Origin: Liolophura sinensis | Taxonomy: Eukaryota > Mollusca > Polyplacophora > Chitonida > Chitonidae | Length of the DNA: 64,000 bases | Direction of reading: 5' to 3' | NCBI RefSeq assembly: GCF_032854445.1 | Contig: NC_088295.1 | Location: 84,676,644 to 84,740,643, forward strand | Shown here: positions 21,801 through 31,071 of the stretch, one piece after another | How positions within the stretch are numbered: the first letter of the stretch is position 1 | Layout: each line of letters begins with the position of its first letter | Notes under the pieces: generated by a model | Seen by the model: only the letters and a program-made list of their open reading frames with translations | What the model was told of the DNA's origin: nothing | Databases searched by the model: none | Position numbers and translations under genes: made by a program

Positions 21801-23202
21801 TTCATTGAAAATTAAAAGTGCAGTTATTGAAAACTGCGCCCCCGAATAGACTAGTGTAATCTTTACAGGATGAGGACGAAAGAGAAGTAGAGTTTGCTGA
21901 CTAAGTTAGCTGATTATCCTTGGGATTCTGTGCAGAAGTTGATGCCATTGGAGTTGTGAAGACTTCATTTGTGTGCACTTAAACTGACCAGCCAGGGAGT
22001 GGAAACGTGGGAGATGGTTGACTGAAGGCACGATTTCCCTGAAGTAAACTCGACATTTGCTTCATACTCCTGGATGCTAGCAAGGGATTTGTGTCCAGTG
22101 ACCTGCATAATTTTATGTGGAGATTTTACAAGGGTTTGGACGGTTGTTTTTCGGACCGAGTGATTAGTTTTCCGGCCGTTCAGTCCAGCAGCCTCGGCTG
22201 CCCTTTTCATTATCTCTCCCAAATGATGCTCTCCCATTGGAGTGGAGTAATACCACACAGCTGCATCAGGTTTGAGGCGACATTCAGGAATTGGTGTGAG
22301 GTAGAGCAGACTGTCCGGAGACACAGATTTTTCTGGACGAGCACGGACGAACATCGTGTTGTGTCGTCTGCTTGTTGACAAACAAAGAGTAGTCCGCACG
22401 TGTGACGTCAGGTTACAACTGTCCAGTATGTTAAAAATATTGGACAGTTATGTTTACTACATAATTTAGTAGGCGCTGGACACTTAGGTGTATAATAATG
22501 GACACTATATACACTTTGTGTATATTCCCTGATTTAATAAGATTCCATACACTTTGTTTACATGACTGGATTCACATTTCCTCATTTAGTAAAATATCAT
22601 ACACTTTGTTTGCATGTCCGGATTAACGTCAAAATTTAATAAGATTCCAAACATTTTGTTTATGTGTCTGGATTCACACATTGTGTACATTCCCTGATTT
22701 AATAAGATTCCACACACTTTGTTTTTATGCGTGGATTCAAATGTTGTGTACATTCCCTGATTTAATAAGATTCCACACACTTTGTGTACATGTCTGGATT
22801 CATTTAGACAGTGTGCACAAAGACTTGGTTAACATGCCTTGATTCCATACACTTTGTTTTTGTGCCCTTATTGAGTTAAGACTTTAAGCACTCTTTACAT
22901 ATGTCTTGATTTAGCTAGTTCATATACACTGTATTGCTTGTGATCACTCTCACCAAATGAAACCTGTCCTGTCCGCATGTCAGTAATTATACTTCTCTGT
23001 GTCGTTGTTGTTGCAGAAACATGATGTGGTGTGTCCAGCAGAGAGTGAACAGTCTGCCCACCCAACTTCCCCACTGGTATTACCAGATGCCCCATGTTTC
23101 GGTACAATAGGGCAAGCTTCTCAGCACTCCTCATTCGTGATTTGGATGGTTATAATACCAAACCTCCTAAGTTTCCTTACTGGGCTGCTAATGACATGGT
23201 GA
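9703..23202 (+). CDS. LMLN: Leishmanolysin-like zinc metallopeptidase, 17 exons, complete
   Basis: M8-family (invadolysin/GP63-like) metzincin; animal members act in cell migration and mitosis. The 17 exons join without frameshift into 671 residues, close to the roughly 650-690 usual in animals. An N-terminal hydrophobic run (residues 3-21) is the signal peptide. The zinc site is complete: HEILH at 238-242, third ligand His345 in THWEKR and Met-turn Met356 in NEAMTG. Further family marks are [18 protein letters not shown] and [15 protein letters not shown], and the C-terminal half is Cys-rich. The protein ends in a hydrophobic segment of about 25 residues (FVIWMVII...LLMTW), which by family analogy suggests GPI or membrane anchoring. 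The start at 9703 is the ATG that opens the signal peptide. Divergent from MANBA. Confidence 0.96.
10105..10174 (+). mobile_element. SINE family B 3' tail fragment
   Basis: Shows CATATGACTGAAAGATTGTA, then AAGTACGACATTAAACCCCA, ending in the simple run CACTCACTCACTCA. This is the 3' end of the second SINE family (fuller copy at 38625-38938). Confidence 0.7.
10964..10986. repeat. (TA)n microsatellite
   Basis: Uninterrupted TA dinucleotides of about 20 bp within LMLN intron 1. Confidence 0.85.
11260..11757 (-). mobile_element. Non-LTR retrotransposon fragment, C-terminal end of reverse-transcriptase ORF
   Basis: Read on the minus strand this gives [66 protein letters not shown] and [14 protein letters not shown]. 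That is the familiar post-RT 'RAARLL...YK.LNG..P.YL...WNSL' tail of CR1/L2/Jockey-type LINEs. Two in-frame stops interrupt it (after LFKLLK and after LERD) and everything upstream is missing, so it is a dead 5'-truncated copy. The exact clade cannot be decided from this fragment. Confidence 0.8.
12186..12317 (+). CDS. LMLN: LMLN exon 2
   Basis: Encodes [20 protein letters not shown], then [25 protein letters not shown] is the likely propeptide-to-catalytic transition, with a furin-like dibasic site. Acceptor GGCAG, donor GTACCA. Confidence 0.92.
12464..12546 (+). CDS. LMLN: LMLN exon 3
   Basis: Encodes [20 protein letters not shown] and RAPIKLQ, the conserved helix before the first Cys pair. 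Acceptor CTTCAG, donor GTAATG, phase 0 to 2. Confidence 0.93.
12547..14049 (+). other. LMLN: LMLN intron 3
   Basis: AT-rich intron holding one degenerate SINE A copy (13222-13472). Nothing else recognised. Confidence 0.7.
13222..13472 (+). mobile_element. SINE family A copy, degenerate
   Basis: GGCCTCTGTTGCTGAG head remnant, then CAGCAACCTGCAGATGGTCG, then TATAAGTGAAATATTCTTGA and a GTAAAAC..AATAAATT tail in family order. It is diverged throughout and lies in LMLN intron 3. Confidence 0.75.
14050..14188 (+). CDS. LMLN: LMLN exon 4
   Basis: Encodes [20 protein letters not shown] and [12 protein letters not shown]. The VIIPQEHLE block is typical of leishmanolysins. Acceptor TTCAG, donor GTACAG, phase 2 to 0. 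Confidence 0.92.
14900..15072 (+). CDS. LMLN: LMLN exon 5
   Basis: Encodes [20 protein letters not shown] and [16 protein letters not shown], family-typical strands leading to the zinc helix. Acceptor GTCAG, donor GTGAGA, phase 0 to 2. Confidence 0.95.
15466..15571 (+). CDS. LMLN: LMLN exon 6 (HExxH zinc motif)
   Basis: Encodes [13 protein letters not shown], then [15 protein letters not shown] supplies two zinc-binding histidines and the catalytic glutamate. Acceptor TTTCAG, donor GTACGC, phase 2 to 0. Confidence 0.97.
15803..15900 (+). CDS. LMLN: LMLN exon 7
   Basis: Encodes [20 protein letters not shown] and TNKPIFNET. It continues the active-site helix (HALGF motif split across the intron). 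Donor GTAAGT. Confidence 0.93.
16337..16454 (+). CDS. LMLN: LMLN exon 8
   Basis: Encodes [20 protein letters not shown] and [10 protein letters not shown]. The TPRVV block precedes the third-ligand exon as in the family. Acceptor TTTTAG, donor GTATGT, phase 2 to 0. Confidence 0.92.
16869..16976 (+). CDS. LMLN: LMLN exon 9 (third zinc ligand)
   Basis: Encodes [20 protein letters not shown] and [12 protein letters not shown]. The His of THWEKR is the predicted third zinc ligand. Acceptor TGCCAG, donor GTATGT, phase 0. Confidence 0.96.
17439..17515 (+). CDS. LMLN: LMLN exon 10 (Met-turn)
   Basis: Encodes [20 protein letters not shown] and LMEDTG, including the metzincin Met-turn methionine. 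Acceptor AAACAG, donor GTAAGG. Confidence 0.95.
18162..18272 (+). CDS. LMLN: LMLN exon 11
   Basis: Encodes [20 protein letters not shown] and [16 protein letters not shown], a strongly conserved leishmanolysin block. Acceptor TTTCAG, donor GTGAGT, phase 2 to 2. Confidence 0.95.
18327..18640 (+). repeat. 18-bp minisatellite (LMLN intron 11)
   Basis: About 17 copies of an 18-bp unit close to TACTCACTGCTCACCTTG. Variants differ by transitions (TATTCATTGTTCACCATG). Because 18 is a multiple of three, a Cys/His-rich frame stays open for 80 codons; this is a by-product of the unit length. Confidence 0.9.
18645..18740 (+). mobile_element. SINE family B head fragment
   Basis: GGTGGCCAAATTTTTAGCGC then GTCCATCTGGAAGTTGGGAG aligns with the tRNA-like head of the SINE B copy at 38625. 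It sits directly after the 18-bp array. Confidence 0.5.
18935..19073 (+). CDS. LMLN: LMLN exon 12
   Basis: Encodes [20 protein letters not shown] and [16 protein letters not shown], part of the Cys-rich C-terminal domain. Acceptor TTTTAG, donor GTATGT, phase 2 to 0. Confidence 0.93.
19354..19443 (+). CDS. LMLN: LMLN exon 13
   Basis: Encodes [20 protein letters not shown]; the GGS..LADYCP block is family-typical. Acceptor TTTCAG, donor GTCAGA, phase 0. Confidence 0.94.
19494..19702 (+). mobile_element. SINE family A copy (LMLN intron 13)
   Basis: Has the tRNA-like head (GGCCTAGTGGTTAGTGTGCT, B-box-like AATTCAAATTC), then CCCACCATAATGCTGGC, a shortened tail and (AAAT)n. It is more diverged than the 30.5-kb copy. 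Confidence 0.8.
19817..19886 (+). CDS. LMLN: LMLN exon 14
   Basis: Encodes [20 protein letters not shown]; continues the Cys-rich domain. Acceptor GGCAG, donor GTAAGA, phase 0 to 1. Confidence 0.9.
20376..20506 (+). CDS. LMLN: LMLN exon 15
   Basis: Encodes [20 protein letters not shown] and GSGCYQ; conserved E.YG..S.CF block. Acceptor ATACAG, donor GTCAGT, phase 1 to 0. Confidence 0.93.
20979..21134 (+). CDS. LMLN: LMLN exon 16
   Basis: Encodes [20 protein letters not shown] and [12 protein letters not shown]; the CPSC..LC cysteine block is typical of the C-terminal domain. Acceptor TTACAG, donor GTAAGT, phase 0. Confidence 0.92.
21497..21566. repeat. Near-perfect palindrome, about 34-bp arms (LMLN intron 16)
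   Basis: The inner arms ATTGTATGGTCCTGTATGGA and TCCATACAGAACCATACAAT pair with one mismatch around a short centre near 21530. Pairing extends outwards with a few mismatches (ATAGGGTATTG against CAATAACCTAT). It could be an extruding hairpin, a miRNA-like stem or the remnant of a small inverted-repeat element; nothing decides between these. Confidence 0.8.
21965..22399 (-). pseudogene. Crypton/DUF3504-type tyrosine recombinase, C-terminal fragment
   Basis: Open frame of 144 codons on the strand opposite LMLN, within its intron 16. It reads [40 protein letters not shown] and [19 protein letters not shown] gives the HxxR motif, TGHKS the following His, and the Tyr of QEYE fits the catalytic tyrosine of YR recombinases; the TNHSVR..GHKS pattern is that of the Crypton-derived domain of animal proteins such as ZMYM and QRICH1. 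The N-terminal half with the first catalytic Arg is absent, so it cannot be a complete enzyme. The initiating Met is only the first in the frame and is probably not a real start. Confidence 0.75.
22497..22862 (+). repeat. Degenerate ~60-bp tandem repeat (LMLN intron 16)
   Basis: Five or six imperfect units built on CTGATTTAATAAGATTCCA, then ACACTTTGTTTACATG, then TCTGGATTCAC. Spacing varies around 58-63 bp; the outermost copies are the most decayed. Confidence 0.8.
23017..23202 (+). CDS. LMLN: LMLN exon 17 (terminal, hydrophobic tail)
   Basis: Encodes [12 protein letters not shown], a Ser/Pro-rich spacer, then a hydrophobic tail ending GLLMTW before TGA at 23200. The small-residue stretch QASQHSS before the hydrophobic run suits a GPI-attachment site. 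Acceptor TTGCAG, phase 0. Confidence 0.85.
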   Translation, partial: KHDVVCPAESEQSAHPTSPLVLPDAPCFGTIGQASQHSSFVIWMVIIPNLLSFLTGLLMTW

Positions 23203-25066
23203 CATCATGCTGGTTATTTTAAGGGTTTTTTTTTTCACTGGTGAGTTGCATCCCTAAGTGTGGCTGTATATGAGTAAATTATACACTCACTTAAATACAT
23301 CTTGATTATACACTTTCGCTCTTTCTCAAATAATTATAAATAAGTATTTCCAAATTATTTCTTAGATTTTTCTATTTCTGTATCAGTGTTGCAAACACAT
23401 TTATATGATGGTGCATTATGTTAAAATGTATCAGAATGTCACCTTAACACCTAACTTGTGAAGGATGAATGAATACATTGGTAAAAACTACTGCTTTTAT
23501 ATTTTGGTGCATATTGTAAGTTATATGATTACAGCTATTTTTTTTCTTTTTGGAATTGTGGTGTCATCATTTTTTCAGTGTTTATTCTTTGATAACTTGA
23601 TAATAACTGTCAGACATAATCAGAAATCTCCATAACAAGCTAATGTGTAACTGCTTTGACAAATGTGTGAGAACAAGCATGACCCTGTCTGTAGCATGAC
23701 TGTTTACATGTACGAAATGAATGCTGTAGTTTTGCAAATCAACAAGTCCCGAGCTGCGTTGATTATACCATTTAATAACCTTAACTGTAGATGACAGTTA
23801 CATATTATCTACATTTGGCACTTGGGGACAACCATTAACCAACATGTCCAAATGCTTTACATCAGTAATAAGGTACCCCCTAAGTGAGTTTACGCTGCAT
23901 TGACAGCTCACATGTTGCATGTATGCGTGGGAGTAAAACAGTACTCCGGCCATGTAAGCAGCTGGATATGTACTTGGCCAATCTTACTGGTCAGTTGCTG
24001 TACATCGGTAACATTCCATTAGAACAGTAAGTATCTGCACGGACATTGTAGGTTGCCCCTACAAGTTGTGAACAGAAAATTAATTTGATTATTGTATAAA
24101 ATGATAAAGCATGAATTTCTAAATTAACTTTTGAAATCACTATTTTACAAGACATTCATGTAGATTTTTCAGGCATGAATTGATAATATTCGATCTTCCT
24201 TTGCGTTGTTTACTAAAGTATACTTGTACCGAGAGCACATGGAAATGCTAACACTTAGAAACCCATGCTTTCAATTGACCATATTTGATACAATGTGATA
24301 CTTTAAAGTGTTGAGTTGAAAAGTACAAGTAACTATCTAAAAAGGATATGTAGTACCTGCATGTTTTAATAGAAATTTCCATGTGACATCTTTCATGTAG
24401 AGCAATGCGTTGGGAGGAGTTTGGGGAAGGATGGTGGGAAAACTATTATTCTAGTGTACCAATCTTGTTTGTAGACATGCCTGCCTGCTCCTGGTCAGCT
24501 CTGGCTTCAGACTGATCAGAATACCATGTGCTCTCCTCTATTATAGCAGGCTGTCACCCGTGGCTGCTGAGTGACATCACCTATGACCCACTGCTGCGTC
24601 ACTGAATGTATATCAATGACCTGCATTGGCAGGGTGAAGTGAACCTAAGCAGAACGCGCCCTCCATCTATGAAGGGAGACAACTGAGCACTAGTCTAGTA
24701 GTCCATGTATACAGCACTCTGTCTTTCATAAACCATGCATAATACACCATTAGGCTGTTATTAGCTTTCCAAGAAACACTTTCTAAAAATTGGGATCTTA
24801 GTGTAGAAATCATTTTGTATATGGTTACAAAATTAGCCTACCTTTTTGTGATTTGGGACAACAAAGGAACTTGGATTGGATCACTAATGACATTCCTGAA
24901 GCAGAGGAAAATTTGAATGTAGTCAGTCTGAATTGATGTAGTCATCCTGTTTGTCCATAGTGTTAAGCATTATGGGATTTCATATGTATCCTTTAGATCT
25001 AAGTTCTGTATGAAATTCAAAATATTAAGAGTTAACCACAAATAATATGGTTTTAAACAAATAGAT

Positions 25067-25130
<64 letters not shown>

Positions 25131-28100
25131 CACACACATGTCTAAATGTACATACGTATATACTGCAGGTCATTTTCTGTGTTATTGTGTTTGTCTAGAA
25201 AAAGAAAGTGACATATATTTTATTGAATGTAGTCATTATATGTAAGGCTATCTCATGTTTTTTATCCAGAATTTTTTGGGAAATTGTTTTACTTTACTGT
25301 ATTGAAACCTCATAAAAATTAAGCAGAAAGCATTTGACAAGTCTATTGGAAACATTCAACATTTATTAAGCTTTCCACTTTTGTGACTTGATTCTCCTTG
25401 TGTTATCTATTCTCATATTACCATCTCTGTATTTACAGTTTTTTGAGTTTGATTAAGCACATATATCATATATACATGAATATGTTCATAAATATAATAA
25501 CTGAAAGTTTCTGGTACTGAAATATTTATTATCATCACAAAGAAACTTTTTGTTAGCTTGTAGCCCATTGTTACGCTGTCTTGTTAAGCTTTCTTGCAAT
25601 AGTCTCACGTTAAACTACATATTATGATGTGTATTGGTTCATTTTTACATTTTGTTACCAAGTTTGATGGTAGCAGGTATTTTTGTTGATATTCAGCAGT
25701 CCCACCAATATGGTTAAACAGATCATGTATAGTATTTTATCATTTATTTACAGTTTTTTTTCTTTTTGTTGATGTATCTGATGCTTTATCTTTGTGTATG
25801 TGGCTGTCAACTCTTGTTGTTTTAGGGCATTAATCTACACTATGTCTAAATGTGGTAAAGATATAACTATAAAATTATTTCAGATGTTGACAATCAAAAG
25901 TTATGGGCTATAAATGCTTTTCTCGTGTCTTCTAAAGTTGAGGGTAAAATTATCACTGATAAGGGTAAATAAGGTATATTTTTTCATCTAGTTTCAGGGA
26001 ACGTATAGAGGCAATGATGTGTTGTTCATGATAAGGCCTAATGTTTGAGAACATGTAACATATAGCTGTAATACTAGATATAGATTGGAAACCTCCAACC
26101 TGAAATACAACACGAGAGCAGATTGTGATAATTATACACCTGACTTATAGTCCAAAAATACAATCACCCACATGCTCAGGCACAGGAATCTATACTGCAG
26201 GGTATCATGTCTATGTGGTCGTTGTATAACTTATCAAAAGATATAGCAGCTTGTATTAAGAGCAATAATACTTAACGGTGTATGAATTGTTGTTTTTGTA
26301 ATGTGGGAAAATGCTTTCCATTTTGACCAAATGTTTTGAAGAAATCTTCATTTGTGCATGGTGTAGATCTGTTATGTAAGCTTGTATTGTGTTGTTAGGG
26401 GTAAAGTTATGGAGTTCGACTGAAATCTGAAAATTTTAGAAGCCTAGTGAAACTTCAAAGTTGAATACCTGTCGTATTGTGGAACATGTATGTCAGATTT
26501 TGCGATAATTGTTTGTGTGATTTGTTTTACAGTTGTTTTTATCTGTGATGATAAATTCATCATGCTTTTTATAGCAGTTATCATGCCTTTGTCTTTATTG
26601 ACTTTAGACACTAAAAATACCTATTAATTTAAAAAATTCGTTAAAAGCTCGAGTTGGGAAGGTTGACAGTGTGATGGATATCCGAAGGAATATGGATGTC
26701 CGAAGTAATATGGATGTCATATCGTGCGGCTATATTTGATAAGGGTTTGTACAGTATAGCTTTATGACAACCTTTGCTGAAAATATGAATCATAAACAGA
26801 CATCAAGCTAAGCAGAAAAATATTCCCAAATATTCTGTGTGGTGTGGAACACACAGACCGAGCCTTTTGCATATGGAAGGTGTCTGAAACAAGCTTGAAT
26901 CTGAGGACAGTCTCACTATATAGGGGCCTACCTGGTGTAATACAGTAATACTGTGTCATCAAGAATTATAAGCCGAGATAAGCCTGGTGAGAGCCAAAGG
27001 AAACACTCAGATATGGCATACGTCAATATGAACACACAGGAACTGACCGGCTCATATAAAAGAATTGGTAACAGCAATGCTAGAGAGGGCAGATCTTCTT
27101 GTCGTAACTGTCACACATTGTGTTCAAGAATGGCCATATGACTTTACGCCAGACCAGTGATGAAGAGGTAATAGAAGCGAAAGGACTGGCAACAATATTC
27201 ACGAAGTGGAAATGCACAGTCCTGCATAATTATTGCCTATATAGGCGTCATGTAGTCTGTGTTTATCTTGCAAACAATCAATCATATATACGATGTGATA
27301 TAAAGAACTGGTACACGAGAAAGGGACAGTACATTAAAAATTTAAAGAAACATCATCAAGTTGATTACGTCTTAAAAGTGTTAAGTATTATCAAATGAAT
27401 GAATAGTAAGCTAAATATATACCCGGTATTAATTTAAGGTTGACTATGGGCCCCTGTGTATCCAAAAATATTGACGATCAGACATCGAAATATTTTATTG
27501 AAATCCACTTTTGTTAAATTATAGGTCCTGAAGTTCTTTAAACAAAATTAATGCTCGGACAGACAAAAATAGCCCTAAAGTTTCATTTTTTATAATGTCC
27601 TTCACAGTTTTTGAGTGAAGATGGACAATGGACTGTCAGTGAACAATGTTCCACCACTAAGCCATCGTGTAGGCTTGAAGTTGCTTGTAACTACTGTGAA
27701 TGTTCAGCCTTTTCGACCTCTAAAGCACTTTTTTTCAGTGAAATTTATGTATATAACAATTATGAAAATGACACTGAAAATGATTTACCTGTGTCACTAA
27801 GATACAGGCTTCATTAAACTGTACAAATTATTTCTCTATACCCCATAGTTCTCTCAGAATGTTTCTGTGAGAATAATATTCAAATTCCACACAATCAAGA
27901 AGAAAATGTTCGATGCCGCATCCGGCACTATGGAGAACACACTCGGGTCTTATGCCTCCTTTGAGGACATCACATACCTAATGTCATGTTATATATGACT
28001 CAAAACTTGTACTTGCATACATATTCCACTGAGGATACAATTGTATATTAAACACTCAAAAAGTCAATCTGTTAAATTTTACAAAGTCTGCGATGATAGA

Positions 28101-28540
28101 ATGTAATCTGTTATTATAACACATTATTGTGTCACGTTCAACGTAATATCCTGTTAGTCTCACAGAATCGTTATGTTGAATATGTGTGCTATATTTAACA
28201 AAATAACCTGTTGCTGTAACATTCTAGCATCACTCAGATAACAGACTTACTGTTAAACTTAACAGATTACTTTTTTTAGAGAACGAGAATCCCAAAGCGG
28301 CATCTCGTTAGAAAGTCATGGCCCCTTCTTGAGCTACATATAACATGGGTACGAGTTCAAGCTAATGCCATGCATCCAGGATGAATAGCATGGTGTTCAT
28401 TTTGGGCTCTAAACTCAGCAGATGTACAGTGTTTATGTATGTACCAACACATGGTATGCTCGGGAAATCTCCTTGGAGTGTCCGATTTGGCATGTTGACA
28501 CGTATCTTGCATGTATCTTCCCTGTAATTGTTCTGAGAGG
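23203..28540. other. AT-rich intergenic region downstream of LMLN
   Basis: Presumably begins with the LMLN 3' UTR, but I could not find an unambiguous AATAAA close to the stop. A long (TA)n run is at 25071-25127. Small open frames near 26953-27398 and 27611-27817 have no family motif. No gene is supported. Confidence 0.6.
25071..25127. repeat. (TA)n microsatellite, about 57 bp
   Basis: The longest pure dinucleotide run in the window, flanked by GTGCACACACATG on the right. Confidence 0.95.
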
Positions 28541-28544
28541 AGAT

Positions 28545-28868
28545 GTATGTAGCTCAATGGTACAAGGTGCGCGACTCTCAACCATGCCCACTGAGGCACA
28601 CAGTTCAATTCCGGCCTTATGGACGAAAATTTTGTAGATTACCCCGCTCTCACCGTTCGTAGGGAACCATGACTGTAAGAATATGACGGGATCCGTAGGG
28701 CCATTTAACCGTGCTGTCCTAAACCTCCGGTGGAGGCCACATGCATGTCTTACTACACTATGCTCACCCTGGCTGTCCTCGGTTTTCTCCCACCACAATG
28801 CTGGCCGCCGTCGTATAAGTGAAATATTCTTGAGGACGGCGTAAAATACCAATTAAACAAATAAATAA
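28545..28868 (+). mobile_element. SINE with family-A tail and a different tRNA-like head
   Basis: The 5' part has an A-box-like TAGCTCAATGG (28550-28560) and a B-box-like GTTCAATTCC (28603-28612), unlike the head of other family A copies. From about 28770 it carries the shared tail: CCACAATGCTGGCCGCCGTC, GTATAAGTGAAATATTCTTG and AATAAATAAA. This looks like the same 3' module on another tRNA-derived head. Confidence 0.75.
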
Positions 28869-28889
28869 ATTCTTTACTATGACGTGTGA

Positions 28890-29036
28890 GTCTGTACCAG
28901 TACGTCACACGTGGGAAAAGTTCGTCAGCTACTTTCCACCAGTCTGTACTTTTTCCCCGAACACTGAGGGATTCTCCAACAATAAAACTGACGGCCTCTG
29001 TATGAGTGAAATATTTTAGTAGCTTTAATCTGTTAT
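28890..29036 (+). mobile_element. SINE family A fragment, degenerate
   Basis: GTCACACGTGGGAAAAGTTC ... ACGGCCTCTGTATGAGTGAA ATATTTT follows the family A order from the middle to the tail but is heavily decayed. Confidence 0.5.
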
Positions 29037-29797
29037 TTAATTGGTTTTGTTGTCCCCTATAAAGACTCAGCCTATCTCAACCTTTCCTCTGGGCTTTCAG
29101 TTGCAATTAGTTAGCCAACGCACCAATATTGATGTATGCGTCGGCCATTTGATTTAGGGATTTTACTGACGCCGACGTTCGAAGCTTTATTTAGTATGGT
29201 TTTCTGGCCTCACTAGAAAGGACTGGTGGACTGGCTACGTTACAGGTTTGAAGTCATAGCCATGTAATCTTAAAAGGAAAAGTTTGTAATTCCTCGTCCG
29301 GTCTTGTCAACAAATATAGGTGAAAATTGGCGAATCAAGGCGCAATGTTACAAGGGTGGATCCGAACTGGAAAGGATGTGGCAGTGATCAGTCGTCGCTA
29401 CGACGGGTTATCAAATTAAATATAGCCATGTTAGGCAGGGATCTCCCTCCACGACTCAGTCTCAAGATATTGTTGACAATAAAATTAACCTCTCTGCATT
29501 ATGCGAGATCGTTGCTCCAGGTCCTTAATTCGTCTAATCCACTACAAACCTGCACAAAAACTGATAGAGGAAGGGAGTAACCGTCTTTCGCACTGCAGAG
29601 ATACAGTTTGTGCCGCATTGGGAGTTTTCGTCTAGAACATTCTAAGCTATGTCGCTTATGCATGTATATCGTCCGTTACCTGGCACATAGCAGCAAAGTC
29701 AGGGACAATTTTGGACGCTCAGGGTGCCTATATATATATGTAGCTATAGGCAGTGTGAAAGTATAGGACATCATCGCATACTCACGAGATTTATTTG

Positions 29798-30057
29798 TTG
29801 ATTTTTTTTTTTTTCTGATTGGTGTTTTACGCCGTACTCAAGAATATTTCACTTATACGACGGCGGCCAGCATTATGGGGGGTGGAAACCGGGCAGAGCC
29901 CGGGGGACCATCCGCAGGTTGCTGACAGACCTTCCCACTTACGTCCGGAGAGGAAGCCAGCATGAGCTGGACTTGAACTCACAGCGACCGCATTGGTGAG
30001 AGGCTCCTGGGTCATTACGCTGCGCTAGCGCGCTAACCGACTGAGCCACGGAGGTCC
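29798..30057 (-). mobile_element. SINE family A, near full length, reverse strand
   Basis: Reads in reverse from the tRNA-like head (GCCTCCGTGGCTCAGTCGGT at the right end) to the ACGGCGTAAAACACCAATC tail and an A-rich run at the left end. Its head is almost identical to that of the plus-strand copy at 30.5 kb. Confidence 0.9.
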
Positions 30058-30498
30058 CTCTATGTTGAGTGTTAGTTGCATTTGATGCAAGAATGTACTG
30101 AAGATCACAATGATAACCACATGTGAAAAGCCATCGTAAATTCCTGAACTTAAAGCCACATACATGATATGCAGCAGATCTATACTCCCGCTCGTTTGGT
30201 TCTACTTTTCTAAAGGGGTGTGGGGTTGGGAGGGTGTGGGGTATCTATATTACATTAGCAGGAATTACCCGTCAGACATTTGTTGGTCCCTATCCCAAAT
30301 GAGGCAATCCGATGTCTTAATTATGTGAAAACGCAGATCTTCTCTCTAGCGGTGTAATACATATATTTGTTCTCCAGACTGTGTAACCAGATAAATGATT
30401 CAAAGATCATGACACAAACAGGTTAAAATATTGATAACATACGAGGCAAACAAAAACAGAGAAGAAATTACAGCAACACTGCTTACGAGTGTTTAATC

Positions 30499-30763
30499 GG
30501 GGCCTCCGTGGCTCAGTTGGTTAGCGCGCTAGCGTAATGACCCAGGAATCTCTCACCAATGCGGTCGCTGTGAGTTCAAGTCCAGCTCATGCTGGCTTCC
30601 TCTCCGGCCGTACGTGGGAATGTCTGGCAGCAACCTGCGGATGGTCGTGGGTTTACCCCGGGCTCTATCGGGTTTCCACCCACCATAATGCTGGCCGCCG
30701 TCGTATAAGTGAAATATTCTTGAATACGGCGTAAAACACCAATCAAATAAATAAATAAATACA
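30499..30763 (+). mobile_element. SINE family A, full length with target-site duplication
   Basis: The best reference copy. It has a tRNA-like head with A box TGGCTCAGTTGG (30509-30520) and B box GTTCAAGTC (30574-30582), a middle part with CAGCAACCTGCGGATGGTCG, the tail AAGTGAAATATTCTTGAATA then CGGCGTAAAACACC, and (AAAT)n. A 9-bp direct repeat AGTGTTTAA flanks it (30488-30496 and 30764-30772), the expected result of LINE-assisted insertion. Many scattered copies show this is a successful family; the window alone cannot give its published name. Confidence 0.93.
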
Positions 30764-30772
30764 AGTGTTTAA

Positions 30773-31070
30773 AAACGTAAAAGTTCTAAGGTAACGGAGT
30801 GGTAAACAAGACAGACTGTTCTTCTGCAATGACAACCTTTATCGAATCACGCAATGAAAACGGAATTAATTCCCCATTGCATAATAAGTCTCGTGGAAGC
30901 AAATATATATATATATTATATATATATACATATATATATATAAATTCAGCATGTAATGGACAATTAATCTTATTGTTGATGTGCTAAAACTCAGTTTTAA
31001 ATTTTTATTCTGAATCAAAAATGGTATAACAGTCTATATCGGGTATACGCACGTCTGTTCGATTTCCTCT
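30773..31070. other. Intergenic, with a TA-rich run
   Basis: Holds an imperfect TA repeat at about 30903-30945. No gene seen. Confidence 0.6.
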
Positions 31071-31071
31071 A

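Noticed and set aside
26953-27817. Small open frames in the LMLN downstream region
   Set aside because: No domain, signal peptide or splice support, and lengths within random expectation for this base composition.
28433-28852. 139-codon minus-strand open frame
   Set aside because: It overlaps a SINE with a tRNA-like head and the translated pieces (RRRPALWW) are the SINE tail read backwards; the same words recur at 39377-39751.
29998-30600. tRNA genes at the two SINE heads
   Set aside because: A and B boxes are present, but each continues into the SINE body and no complete acceptor stem with a normal end is seen.
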